Assembly: GCA_946549155.1 (NCBI GenBank)
Contig: CAMNQN010000048.1
Span: 1 to 17,038, forward strand
Source of the DNA: an uncultured Lachnospiraceae bacterium
Lineage (GTDB): Bacteria > Bacillota > Clostridia > Lachnospirales > Lachnospiraceae
DNA length: 17,038 nt
Direction of reading: 5' to 3'
The notes under the pieces are model-generated. The model saw nothing but the letters and a program-made list of their open reading frames with translations, did not search any database and was not told where the DNA came from. Numbering within the stretch: position 1 is the first letter of the stretch; every line of letters starts with the position of its first letter. The position numbers and the translations under genes are program-made. Of this stretch, positions 8,884-15,496 are shown piece by piece.

Positions 8884-9969
8884 CTACTTTGCCTGAATAT
8901 ATCCCTGGGCCGTCAGCGTCTCCGCGCAGAGCACCGCTCCGCCTGCCGCGCCGCGGACCGTATTGTGTGCCAGACCCACAAATTTGTAATCGTAAAGCTT
9001 ATCCTCCCTAAGCCTTCCGATGGATACGCCCATTCCTCTCTCATAATCCACATCCAGCTTCACCTGGGGACGGTTATCCTCCTCCAGATACTGGATAAAC
9101 TGCTTCGGAGCGCTGGGCAGATTCAGTTCCTGCGGAACACCCTTAAAGCTCACCAGGCGGTCAATTAATTCCTCCCTGGAAGGCTTTTTACGGAATTTCA
9201 CAAATACCGCGGCGGTGTGTCCGTTCAGCACCGGTACACGAATGCACTGGCAGGTAATCACCGGGCTTTCCGCCGGCCGGATCACGCCGTTCTCAATCCT
9301 TCCCCAGATCCGCAGGGGTTCCATCTCGCTCTTTTCCTCCTCGCCGCCGATGTAGGGAATGATATTCTCCACCATCTCCGGCCAGTCTTTAAAGGTCTTT
9401 CCCGCTCCGGAGATCGCCTGATAGGTGGTGGCCACCACCTCATAGGGTTCAAACTCCCTCCAGGCCGTCAGGGCCGGCGCATAAGCCTGAATGGAACAGT
9501 TCGGCTTCACCGCGATGAATCCTCTGGTGGTGCCAAGACGCTGCTTCTGATAGGGGATCACCTCAAAGTGCTCCGGATTGATCTCCGGAACCACCATGGG
9601 CACATCCGGCGTCCAGCGGTGCGCACTGTTATTGGAAACCACCGGTGTCTCCGTCTTCGCGTAAGCCTCCTCGATCTTTTTGATCTCCTCCTTGGTCATA
9701 TCCACGGCGGAAAATACAAAGTCCACCTGGGAAGCCACCGCTTCCACCTCGTTTACATTCATCACCACCAGCTTTTTTACCTTCTCCGGCATGGGCGTGT
9801 CCATTTTCCAGCGTCCGCCTACGGCTTCCTCATAGGTCTTGCCCGCGCTTCTGGGACTGGCTGCCAGTGTGGTCACCTCGTACCAGGGATGATTCTCCAG
9901 TAAAGAGATAAACCGCTGTCCCACCATGCCTGTCGCACCCAAAATACCAACTTTCAACTTCTGTTCCAT
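8884..9969 (-). CDS. asd: Aspartate-semialdehyde dehydrogenase (archaeal/fungal-type)
   Basis: This enzyme reduces aspartyl phosphate to aspartate semialdehyde with NADPH, the shared step to lysine/diaminopimelate, threonine and methionine. It has 361 residues. The NADP-binding glycine motif is GILGATGMVGQRF (8-20). The catalytic Cys158 lies in VKPNCSIQAY and the active-site His251 in VPVLNGHTAAVFV. SAHRW and the overall layout belong to the archaeal/eukaryotic branch (the TIGR00978-like group) rather than to E. coli-type Asd. Many Clostridia use this form. The ATG follows AGAGGAGA at normal spacing. It lies about 140 bp after argH, with no clear promoter between, so it may be read from the argH promoter. 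Confidence 0.94.
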   Translation of the reverse strand: MEQKLKVGILGATGMVGQRFISLLENHPWYEVTTLAASPRSAGKTYEEAVGGRWKMDTPMPEKVKKLVVMNVNEVEAVASQVDFVFSAVDMTKEEIKKIEEAYAKTETPVVSNNSAHRWTPDVPMVVPEINPEHFEVIPYQKQRLGTTRGFIAVKPNCSIQAYAPALTAWREFEPYEVVATTYQAISGAGKTFKDWPEMVENIIPYIGGEEEKSEMEPLRIWGRIENGVIRPAESPVITCQCIRVPVLNGHTAAVFVKFRKKPSREELIDRLVSFKGVPQELNLPSAPKQFIQYLEEDNRPQVKLDVDYERGMGVSIGRLREDKLYDYKFVGLAHNTVRGAAGGAVLCAETLTAQGYIQAK

Positions 9970-10081
9970 TTTTTCATTCTCCTCTTGATCTTCTATTCTC
10001 CGGCATACCCCGCACTGCTCTTCTGCTTTTATCCACAGCCGCCTTTGGGCCGCAGTCTCCGGCAGTCATACGCCTGTTATC

Positions 10082-10112
10082 GACAAATGTACATCAGCGG
10101 CGTACATTTGTC
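10082..10112. repeat. 11-bp perfect inverted repeat at the argH stop codon
   Basis: The arms GACAAATGTAC (10082-10092) and GTACATTTGTC (10102-10112) are separated by 9 bases. The outer end of one arm covers part of the argH stop codon. There is no T-run after it on the minus strand (GATAACAGG follows), so it is not a standard terminator. It lies about 112 bp upstream of the asd start and could be an mRNA 3'-end hairpin or a regulator site. Confidence 0.6.
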
Positions 10113-11502
10113 AAGATATGCTTTTATACCTTTCCAAATAGTCCCGCTCTTCCCGGATCACCCGCTCCATGGCCTCCTGCCCCGGCGCCCCCAGGGTGGT
10201 ACGCTTCTTTACACAGGTTTTCAGGCTGATGGCTTCGTAGATATCCTGCTCGAACACCGGGCAGACAGCCTGGTACTCCTCCAGCGTCATGTCGTCCAGC
10301 GCCTTATCCCGGTCAATGCAGTAGAGCACCAGCCGTCCCACGATGCTGTGGGCATCCCGGAAGGGGACTCCGTGATTCACCAGATAATCCGCCGCGTCCG
10401 TGGCATTGGCAAACCCTTTCTTCGCGGAAGCCTCCATCACATCCTTCCGGAATTTCATGGTGGAAATCATACCGTTAAACAGCGCAATGCAGCCCTTTAC
10501 GGTATCCATGGCGTCAAAGGTCAGCTCCTTGTCCTCCTGCATATCCTTATTGTAAGCCAGCGGAATGCCCTTCATGATAGTGAGCAGCGACATCAGCGCT
10601 CCGTACACCCGGCCCGTCTTTCCCCGGATCAGCTCCGCGATATCCGGATTTTTCTTCTGGGGCATGATGCTGCTGCCGGTGCTGTAGCCATCATCAATCT
10701 CCACAAACCGGTATTCGTTGGAATTCCAGATAATGATCTCCTCACAGAAGCGGCTTAAGTGCATCATGATGGTGGACAGAGCGGATAAAAATTCAATCAG
10801 ATAGTCCCGGTCAGACACAGAATCCATACTGTTTAAGGTGGGCCCGTAAAAGCCCAGAAGCCGCGCGGTATACTCCCGGTCCAGCGGATAGGTGGTGCCG
10901 GCCAGGGCCCCTGCTCCCAGCGGACAATAATTCATGCGGTGATAAATATCAGACAGCCTCTGGCGATCCCTCTTAAACATCTCAAAGTAGGCCCCCACAT
11001 GGTGCGCCAGCGTCACCGGCTGAGCCTTTTGCAGATGGGTAAAACCGGGCATGTAGGTGTCCACATGCTCCTCCATAATATTCAGCAGCGTATGCAGCAG
11101 CTCCTTCAAAAGCTCGTCCACCGCCAGGACCTCTTTCCGGGTATAAAGGCGCATATCCAGCGCCACCTGATCGTTTCTGCTCCGTCCGGTGTGAAGCTTC
11201 TTTCCCGTATCCCCAATGCGGTCGATCAGCGTAGCCTCCACAAAGCTGTGAATATCCTCGTATTCCTCCGTGATCTTCAGTGTCCCGCTCTCCACATCCG
11301 CCAGAATACCCTTCAGACAGGCCAGGATCTCATCCCGCTCCTTGTCCGTGAGGATGCCCTGCCTTGCCAGCATGGTCACATGAGCCATGCTCCCCTCGAT
11401 ATCCTGCCGGTAAAATTTCCGGTCAAAGGTGATGGAAGCGTTAAAATTGTAAACCAGCTGGTCCGTCTCCTTAGTGAACCTTCCGCCCCAAAGCTGTGCC
11501 AT
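10111..11502 (-). CDS. argH: Argininosuccinate lyase
   Basis: This enzyme splits argininosuccinate to arginine and fumarate, the last step of arginine synthesis. The ATG at 11502, preceded by AGGAGGAAAG, gives 463 residues starting MAQLWGGRFTK, the normal family start. A longer frame to 11538 is open but lacks a ribosome site. The family signature GSSIMPQKKNP is at 276-286 and carries the mobile-loop catalytic serine. HTGRSRNDQ is at 104-112, and His156 in FTHLQKAQP is the probable catalytic base. It works as a homotetramer in the cytoplasm. argG is not adjacent. It has its own promoter at 11570-11598. Downstream is asd. Confidence 0.97.
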   Translation of the reverse strand: MAQLWGGRFTKETDQLVYNFNASITFDRKFYRQDIEGSMAHVTMLARQGILTDKERDEILACLKGILADVESGTLKITEEYEDIHSFVEATLIDRIGDTGKKLHTGRSRNDQVALDMRLYTRKEVLAVDELLKELLHTLLNIMEEHVDTYMPGFTHLQKAQPVTLAHHVGAYFEMFKRDRQRLSDIYHRMNYCPLGAGALAGTTYPLDREYTARLLGFYGPTLNSMDSVSDRDYLIEFLSALSTIMMHLSRFCEEIIIWNSNEYRFVEIDDGYSTGSSIMPQKKNPDIAELIRGKTGRVYGALMSLLTIMKGIPLAYNKDMQEDKELTFDAMDTVKGCIALFNGMISTMKFRKDVMEASAKKGFANATDAADYLVNHGVPFRDAHSIVGRLVLYCIDRDKALDDMTLEEYQAVCPVFEQDIYEAISLKTCVKKRTTLGAPGQEAMERVIREERDYLERYKSIS

Positions 11503-11569
11503 ATTTCTCTTTCCTCCTACTGTTCGGGCTGGCGTCATAGCAGGTGCCAGCTGTTCCTTTTTCTAAAAC

Positions 11570-11598
11570 ACTATACTATGATAAGAGCAAAAAATCAA
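11570..11598 (-). promoter_or_regulatory. Sigma-A-like promoter of argH
   Basis: On the minus strand TTGATT (11593-11598), a 17-base spacer and TATAGT (11570-11575) form a good housekeeping promoter, giving a leader of about 60 bases before argH. The leader holds a 6-bp hairpin (GCTGGC/GCCAGC, plus-strand 11528-11533 and 11546-11551) and is too short for a T-box. The 7-mer GGTGCCA and its complement lie on either side of the promoter (11543-11549 and 11608-11614). Confidence 0.65.
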
Positions 11599-11628
11599 TT
11601 CTTTTGTTGGCACCTTTTCTTGTTTTGC

Positions 11629-11926
11629 TAAATAAGAGGACGCAGGATGAGTCGGGGCCGCAGGGCCATATACCTCTGGAAAACATCTCCGGATACCAAG
11701 AAAAACTAAGATGGAGGCAGACCAAAATTTCGGGCACCGAGGCAGTTCGCCGGGAAATCCTGATGGATTTCCCAGCTCAGTGCCTCTGAGCCGTCAGCCT
11801 TGAAGGCTGCCGTCTCTCCCGAAATTTTGGCCTGCCTCCATCCAAGTTTTTCTACGGTATCCTCCGAATTATTTTCCAAAGGTATATGGCCCTGCGCGCC
11901 CGCCTCTTCCTGCGTCCTCTTACTTA
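11629..11926. repeat. 298-bp giant inverted-repeat intergenic element (MITE-like)
   Basis: The left arm (11629-11734) and right arm (11818-11926) are reverse complements of each other at roughly 80-85% by eye. Each starts TAARTAAGAGGACGCAGGA at the outside and ends with CAAAATTTCGGG inside. The 83-base centre holds nested hairpins: GAGGCA/TGCCTC around GGGAAATCC-TGAT-GGATTTCCC (11752-11773), and a second, CAGCCTT/AAGGCTG (11795-11809). The whole could fold into one large cruciform or RNA hairpin. Open frames across it on both strands are by-products of the symmetry and show no protein features. The right end overlaps the last bases of queH and provides its stop codon. It fills the queH-argH gap. 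No transposase or target duplication was recognised. A diverged arm of a second copy is at 1-79. Confidence 0.85.
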
Positions 11927-12543
11927 ATCTCCCGCTCTCTTTGGGAAAACACGCACCCGCAGTAATCCTGCCGGTACAGCCCATACTCCGCAGACAATTC
12001 CACCGACCGTTTATATCCATTCTTCTTCTTAAAATCGGAAGGCAGATGCTTCACCCCATATTCCGCTTCCAGGCGCTGCCCGATCTCATTGATCTTTTCT
12101 GCATTTTTTAGTGGGCTGATGGAAAGCGTGGTGGTAAAGTAATCCGTTCCCAGCTCCTTTGCCAGCGCCGCCGCTGCCCGCATCCGCAGCTCGTAACAGG
12201 CAAAACACCGCTCTCCACCTTCCGGAATCTGCTCCAATCCCTTCACTGTGGAATAAAACTCCTCCGGCAGATACCTCCCCTCCCGGAAATGAATGGGATA
12301 TCCTGGCCTGAGCTGTCCGATCAGCCGCCGCTGCTCCTCCACACGTTTTTCATACTCCTTTGGCGGATAAATATTGGGATTATAATAAAACACTGTAATC
12401 TCAAAAAACCGGGATAAATATTCCAGCACATAGCTGCTGCAGGGAGCGCAGCAGCTGTGCAGCAGCAGCGTAGGGGTATTCCCCTCCGGAATCTGCGCAA
12501 TCAGCGCATCCAGCTCCCTTTGATAGTTTCTTTTATTTGCCAT
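11920..12543 (-). CDS. queH: Epoxyqueuosine reductase QueH
   Basis: QueH (DUF208 family) makes the last step of queuosine synthesis, reducing epoxyqueuosine to queuosine in tRNA. It is the non-homologous alternative to QueG. The ATG at 12543 gives 207 residues and follows AAAGAGGAAA. A TTG 18 bases upstream is less likely. The expected cysteines are present: HSCCAPCSS with Cys31, Cys32 and Cys35, ERCFACYELR with Cys113 and Cys116, and DYCGC with Cys195 and Cys197, the set used to bind iron-sulfur/metal. FYYNPNIYPPKEYEKR and TTTLSISPLKN are typical for the family. The last Lys codon and the TAA stop lie in the end of the 298-bp repeat, so the original C-terminus may have been slightly altered. 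Confidence 0.93.
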   Translation of the reverse strand: MANKRNYQRELDALIAQIPEGNTPTLLLHSCCAPCSSYVLEYLSRFFEITVFYYNPNIYPPKEYEKRVEEQRRLIGQLRPGYPIHFREGRYLPEEFYSTVKGLEQIPEGGERCFACYELRMRAAAALAKELGTDYFTTTLSISPLKNAEKINEIGQRLEAEYGVKHLPSDFKKKNGYKRSVELSAEYGLYRQDYCGCVFSQREREIK

Positions 12544-12598
12544 ATCTGTTTCCTCTTTCAAAATCCCCTGTCAGAAAACGACAGCTTTTCCGCTCCCC

Positions 12599-12604
12599 AT
12601 TATA
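12599..12604 (-). promoter_or_regulatory. Probable -10 box of queH
   Basis: On the minus strand this is a perfect TATAAT, about 55 bases upstream of the queH ATG. I see no good -35 hexamer 16-18 bases further up. A 5-bp hairpin (CTGTC/GACAG, 12568-12572 and 12580-12584) lies in the leader. It diverges from the promoter of the interrupted ABC gene. Confidence 0.45.
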
Positions 12605-12611
12605 CACCATT

Positions 12612-12641
12612 TTGCAGGATTTTCATAGAATATGGTATAAA
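12612..12641 (+). promoter_or_regulatory. Promoter of the interrupted ABC ATPase gene
   Basis: TTGCAG (12612-12617), an 18-base spacer and TATAAA (12636-12641) make a plausible sigma-A promoter. A strong ribosome site AAAGGAGG (12649-12656) precedes the GTG start at 12663. These signals remain intact although the gene they serve is cut off. Confidence 0.5.
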
Positions 12642-12788
12642 CGCTGACAAAGGAGGATTCCTGTGAGCCCCTTATTAGAGGTCAATCATCTGTCTTACGC
12701 TTATCACACCCCGGACGGCGAAACCTATGCCTTAGCCGACCTGACCTTTCAGGTGAAAAAGGGGGAATTTATCGCGATCGTCGGACCC

Positions 12789-12807
12789 AGCGGCTGTGGC
12801 AATCCTA
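12789..12807. other. Host-element junction (attL/attR) in the ABC Walker A codons
   Basis: Host-like coding sequence AGC GGC TGT GGC (12789-12800) gives SGCG of Walker A. From 12801-12804 the frame departs from the family (AAT CCT instead of a Lys and a Ser/Thr codon). The crossover must therefore fall in or just beside GGCTGTGGCAA. Exact core bases cannot be fixed from one end. Serine recombinases use a 2-bp core, so a short identity at both junctions is expected. Confidence 0.65.
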
Positions 12808-12818
12808 TGGTCGAGCTG

Positions 12819-12879
12819 CGGAAACAATTTCCGGTCCGGCAGCCACTTTTCGGTGTTTTCATCCGGCAGAATGGCTGCC
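12819..12879. repeat. Cluster of small repeats next to the attachment site
   Basis: Within 80 bp of the junction are CGGAAA-CAA-TTTCCG (12819-12833), the direct repeat TCCGGCAG at 12835-12842 and 12862-12869, and the inverted pair GGCAGCCA (12838-12845) / TGGCTGCC (12872-12879). The second half overlaps the recombinase 3' end. Such symmetry fits arm sites bound by the recombinase C-terminal domains. This role is inferred from position. Confidence 0.5.
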
Positions 12880-14508
12880 ACAGATAAAAATATGCGCATT
12901 TTCTCCATCCCAGATCACTTTATCAATCAAAAGACGCAGATATTCTCTCTTCTGCGGGACTGAAAGCTTCTGAAACATTTTCTTAAAACTTTTTAACTCA
13001 GAAACCAGTAAATCCACCTGATCAATCTGGTTATCCGAAGAATCCTTTTCCTTCTCATAGCTTCCAAGTTTTTTCTGCAGTTCCATGCATTCCCGGCTGA
13101 GTTTCGCAATTTCATCATCTATATGGGCAATAAACTCCGGGCTTCTCCCCGGCTGCGCCACGGTTGCTATCAGGTTCTCAATACTCTTTTCCTTCTCATG
13201 GACAGCCCTCCTTATCAGCTCCTGTCCGTCTACAACTTCCGTTTTGTCATTTCCGATCGCATTCTTCAATTGCTGCAGCATTTGGCCCACCTGCGAATCA
13301 GGCTGTGCATACCGGAACAGTTCCTTACATACAATCTGATCCAGGTCATTTCCCGGAACATTCACCACATCGCACTTTTCTCCGTGAGTCTTATCTTTGT
13401 ATGGGCAGATATAGGAGAACTTCCGTTCCCCCTCCTTTGTCACCTGTTTCACATTGTAATACTTCGGGCGCATAGCATGACCACATTTACAGTACAGAAT
13501 ACCTGAAAGAAGTGCTACTTCATTCCGCACCTTATGATACGATTCTGCTTTGCTGCTGTTGGACTCAATCAGCTTCTGAACCCTGATGAAATCCTCCCCC
13601 GCGATCTGCCCCCGATGTTTGCCCAGTGCGATAATCCACTCCTCAGGAGGATTATTCTTGTTGCTGTACACCACCGATGAGGTGCGTGCAAAAGCAATCA
13701 GTCCGTGGATGCCATCCGCCTCATTCCTGGAAAAACACATTTGACAGCCCAGATTTTCAAAATAATCATAGGCAGCCTGATCCGCTGTGCAATACACCGG
13801 GTTCATCAGAATATCCCGAACTGTTGTGGTGGTATATTCCTTTCCCCGTTTCGTTTTTATATCATTTTTAAGAAAATACTCTACCACTTTTGCCAGAGAC
13901 TGTTTTTCCAGAAACTCCTGAAAAATAAAATGTACGACCGGCATTTCCTGATTATTTTCCGCAAGACGAAAAGAGGACTTGACTTTATCATCAATCATCA
14001 CCCGTTCCTCTTTCTCAGACACAAATCCAAGGGGTGTATTTCCTCCCAGCCATCTCCCGCTTCTGGCAAGCATCATCATGTTATCCCTGACACGCTCTGC
14101 GATCTGCTCCCGTTCCATCTGAGCAAATATTCCCGCAATATAAAGCATCGTCTTTCCCAGAGGTGTTGACGTATCAAAGTTTTCCTTGATACTGATAAAG
14201 GAAACCTTCAGATTATTTAGTTCTTCCACCATGCTGGCAATATCAATGATATTTCTGCCCATACGATCCAGTTTGTAACAGACCAGATAACTGCAGTTAC
14301 CCTTCCTGATCTTCTGCATCATATTCTGAAATTCGGGACGCTTTGTATTCTTTCCGGAATAACCTTCATCCTCAAATACACAGATTTCTGCTTTGTCAGC
14401 ACCCGGAATATTCCGTTCAATATAATCCCTGCACATCTGAACCTGATTTTCCACACTATCGCCACGACCGGTCCATTTTGATTTTCTGCTATAAATAAAA
14501 ATATTCAT
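12859..14508 (-). CDS. Large serine recombinase (site-specific integrase)
   Basis: This enzyme integrates and excises the element by a serine-linked double-strand exchange. The ATG at 14508 follows AAGGAGA and gives 549 residues. The longer open frame upstream has only a TTG or an unsupported ATG. The resolvase-type catalytic domain covers 1-145: IYSRKS with the likely nucleophile Ser10, EDEGYSGKNTKRPEF (46-60), KLDRMGRN (79-86) and the long helix QMEREQIAERVRDNM (130-144). A recombinase domain follows (about 150-260). The zinc ribbon has Cys340 and Cys342 in LYCKCGHAM and Cys368 and Cys379 in ICPYKDKTHGEKC. A coiled-coil-rich region lies at about 460-530, as in other large serine recombinases. 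Its 3' end is about 55 bp from the junction, the normal place for an integrase gene. It has its own promoter. Confidence 0.95.
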   Translation of the reverse strand: MNIFIYSRKSKWTGRGDSVENQVQMCRDYIERNIPGADKAEICVFEDEGYSGKNTKRPEFQNMMQKIRKGNCSYLVCYKLDRMGRNIIDIASMVEELNNLKVSFISIKENFDTSTPLGKTMLYIAGIFAQMEREQIAERVRDNMMMLARSGRWLGGNTPLGFVSEKEERVMIDDKVKSSFRLAENNQEMPVVHFIFQEFLEKQSLAKVVEYFLKNDIKTKRGKEYTTTTVRDILMNPVYCTADQAAYDYFENLGCQMCFSRNEADGIHGLIAFARTSSVVYSNKNNPPEEWIIALGKHRGQIAGEDFIRVQKLIESNSSKAESYHKVRNEVALLSGILYCKCGHAMRPKYYNVKQVTKEGERKFSYICPYKDKTHGEKCDVVNVPGNDLDQIVCKELFRYAQPDSQVGQMLQQLKNAIGNDKTEVVDGQELIRRAVHEKEKSIENLIATVAQPGRSPEFIAHIDDEIAKLSRECMELQKKLGSYEKEKDSSDNQIDQVDLLVSELKSFKKMFQKLSVPQKREYLRLLIDKVIWDGENAHIFICGSHSAG

Positions 14509-14673
14509 TGTTTTCTCCTTGTAAGCGTGCTGAACCACTGCAAGACTGCAAGAAAGGAGCATAAAGGGATGAATGCCTCTTCCCTTCACCCCTAACTCTT
14601 CCTTTCGTATCTTCGATCGAACTATATTACCCAAGCATGAATGATTTTAGATACAGAGCCCAATCTTTCTTTT

Positions 14674-14690
14674 CTATACTTGAAGTATAG
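14674..14690. promoter_or_regulatory. Operator-like palindrome over the recombinase -10 box
   Basis: CTATACTTGAAGTATAG is a perfect 7-bp inverted repeat with a TGA centre. It covers the -10 box (14684-14689) of the recombinase promoter, a good place for a repressor to block transcription. A second, imperfect palindrome (14706-14724, centre ATGTACAT) covers the -35 side. The regulator is not in the window. Confidence 0.5.
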
Positions 14691-14712
14691 CACTTCTCTT
14701 ATGTTACATCAA
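14684..14712 (-). promoter_or_regulatory. Promoter of the serine recombinase gene
   Basis: On the minus strand TTGATG (14707-14712), a 17-base spacer and TATACT (14684-14689) match the sigma-A consensus well. It leaves a leader of about 170 bases before the recombinase ATG. In the leader I see no gene beyond a possible three-codon frame and no clear riboswitch. Confidence 0.6.
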
Positions 14713-14719
14713 TGTACAT

Positions 14720-14753
14720 GATGTTGGGGTCAAAAGCCTTTGACCCCAACATC
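14720..14753. repeat. 15-bp perfect hairpin in the gap before the recombinase
   Basis: The arms GATGTTGGGGTCAAA (14720-14734) and TTTGACCCCAACATC (14739-14753) enclose the loop AGCC. It lies about 50 bp after the DUF5688 stop codon and directly upstream of the recombinase promoter. No T-run follows on either strand, so if it ends transcription it is not a standard intrinsic terminator. The rest of the 14509-14800 gap holds the promoter, the palindromes and the recombinase leader, and no gene. Confidence 0.75.
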
Positions 14754-14800
14754 TCTGTATAATATACTTCAGCAGCGGACTGGATAATCCATGATCTTCA

Positions 14801-15436
14801 TTATGCTGCTATCCTTACCTCATTCTTTTTCCTGTCAAAATAATAGACACGGTTTGATAAATAATCTTTCTCCGAAAGAACCTCCCGGTTCACATCATTC
14901 ACAAGCTGCCTCATCTCCTCAACGCTGAACCGGCCATCATCCGGCAAAAGGATCCACTCATGAATACTGGACGGCAACAATATCAGATTATGCCCTGCCA
15001 GTTCTGAATAATCTCTGAGTAAAGCACTGTACAAGATACCGGCCGCTCCATATTCTTTATATCTGTTTGTCAGTACCGTCATATCCGGCATACCCTCACA
15101 CGGAATACTCTCTCCGATCAGCTCTGACATACGCAGTGTCTCATATCCATCCATTTTCAGATTCTCTTCCGCCTGCTCTTTCAATTCTTCCTCCGTAATC
15201 TTCCATTCATCCAGCATATCCGCTGTTATAAGTACTCCTTTTCCCCTGTCCGGTATCCGGATGCAATAACATACGACCAAATCCAGAAACGTACGGTACA
15301 CAATCTTTGACAGATAGTTTTCACAGCTTTTATAAGGAAACAGCATTGGATAAATATCTGCTTTCACCTTATCCCAAGAGCAGCCATAATTAAGTTCTGA
15401 AGCATTTTCCGTAATGATACTGTTTTTGTAATTCAT
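14801..15436 (-). CDS. DUF5688 family protein, short form
   Basis: This 211-residue protein has unknown function. It resembles the DUF5688 proteins common in Lachnospiraceae: an N-terminal YLSKIVYRTFLDLVVCYCIR segment (as in the family's REFLDLAVVYR), a GVLITADMLDEWKITEEEL stretch, a VLTN-YGAAGILYSALL strand pair, and the well-kept LLPSSIHEWILLPDD near the C-terminus. Members I recall are longer (about 300 residues), so this looks like a form with a short N-terminus. There is no signal peptide or membrane helix. The second ATG (15436) is chosen because AGGAGG is 6 bases before it and abuts the first ATG at 15442. It lies about 60 bp after the 240-residue protein gene, with a palindrome between. 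Confidence 0.75.
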   Translation of the reverse strand: MNYKNSIITENASELNYGCSWDKVKADIYPMLFPYKSCENYLSKIVYRTFLDLVVCYCIRIPDRGKGVLITADMLDEWKITEEELKEQAEENLKMDGYETLRMSELIGESIPCEGMPDMTVLTNRYKEYGAAGILYSALLRDYSELAGHNLILLPSSIHEWILLPDDGRFSVEEMRQLVNDVNREVLSEKDYLSNRVYYFDRKKNEVRIAA

Positions 15437-15466
15437 CTTCATCCTCCTGTAAATTAAATAAATAAT

Positions 15467-15492
15467 GTCTGTAAAGGTACACCTTTACAGAC
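15467..15492. repeat. 12-bp perfect inverted repeat upstream of the DUF5688 gene
   Basis: The arms GTCTGTAAAGGT and ACCTTTACAGAC are separated by two bases (AC). It starts 5 bp after the stop codon of the 240-residue protein gene and lies about 30 bp upstream of the DUF5688 start. On the minus strand it is followed by ATTATTTATTTAATTT, AT-rich but not a clean T-run. It could be an attenuating terminator or an operator. Confidence 0.65.
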
Positions 15493-15496
15493 ATGC

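Larger units (their letters stand above)
12663..12887 (+). pseudogene. ABC transporter ATP-binding protein, cut inside Walker A
   Basis: The frame starts with GTG after AAAGGAGG. Residues 1-46 match the N-terminus of an ABC ATPase of the nitrate/sulfonate/taurine type (SsuB/TauB-like): LLEVNHLSYAYHTPDG, an ALADLTFQVKKGEFIAIVG strand, then Walker A GPSGCG (41-46). The family requires Lys-Ser/Thr next. Here Asn47-Pro48 follow, and the remaining 28 residues show no ABC features. They come from the end of the mobile element and overlap the 3' end of the recombinase gene in antiparallel. About 200 residues are missing, so the product cannot bind ATP normally. The 3' part should be found beyond the other end of the element, outside the window. 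The substrate is unknown. Confidence 0.85.

Noticed and set aside
11503..11538. 12-residue extension of ArgH
   Set aside because: The AGGAGG site is placed for the ATG at 11502, and MAQLWGGRF is the usual start of the family.
11503..11600. T-box or other riboswitch before argH
   Set aside because: The predicted leader is only about 60 bases with one 6-bp hairpin, too short for a T-box, and no specifier or antiterminator sequence is seen.
11544..12020. Open frames on both strands across the 298-bp repeat (about 80-104 residues)
   Set aside because: They are mirror images made by the inverted repeat, overlap queH or argH signals, lack good ribosome sites and show no protein-family features.
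12663..12887. Complete small ATP-binding protein of 74 residues
   Set aside because: The family match stops at residue 46 inside Walker A and the remainder is element sequence, so it is a truncated gene and not a natural small protein.
14509..14634. 42-residue N-terminal extension of the recombinase
   Set aside because: It starts with TTG without a ribosome site. The internal ATG at 14508 has AAGGAGA at good spacing and begins directly with the family's YSRKS motif.
14755..14765. TATAAT on the plus strand near 14758 as a divergent promoter
   Set aside because: No usable -35 box lies 16-18 bases upstream and no plus-strand gene follows.
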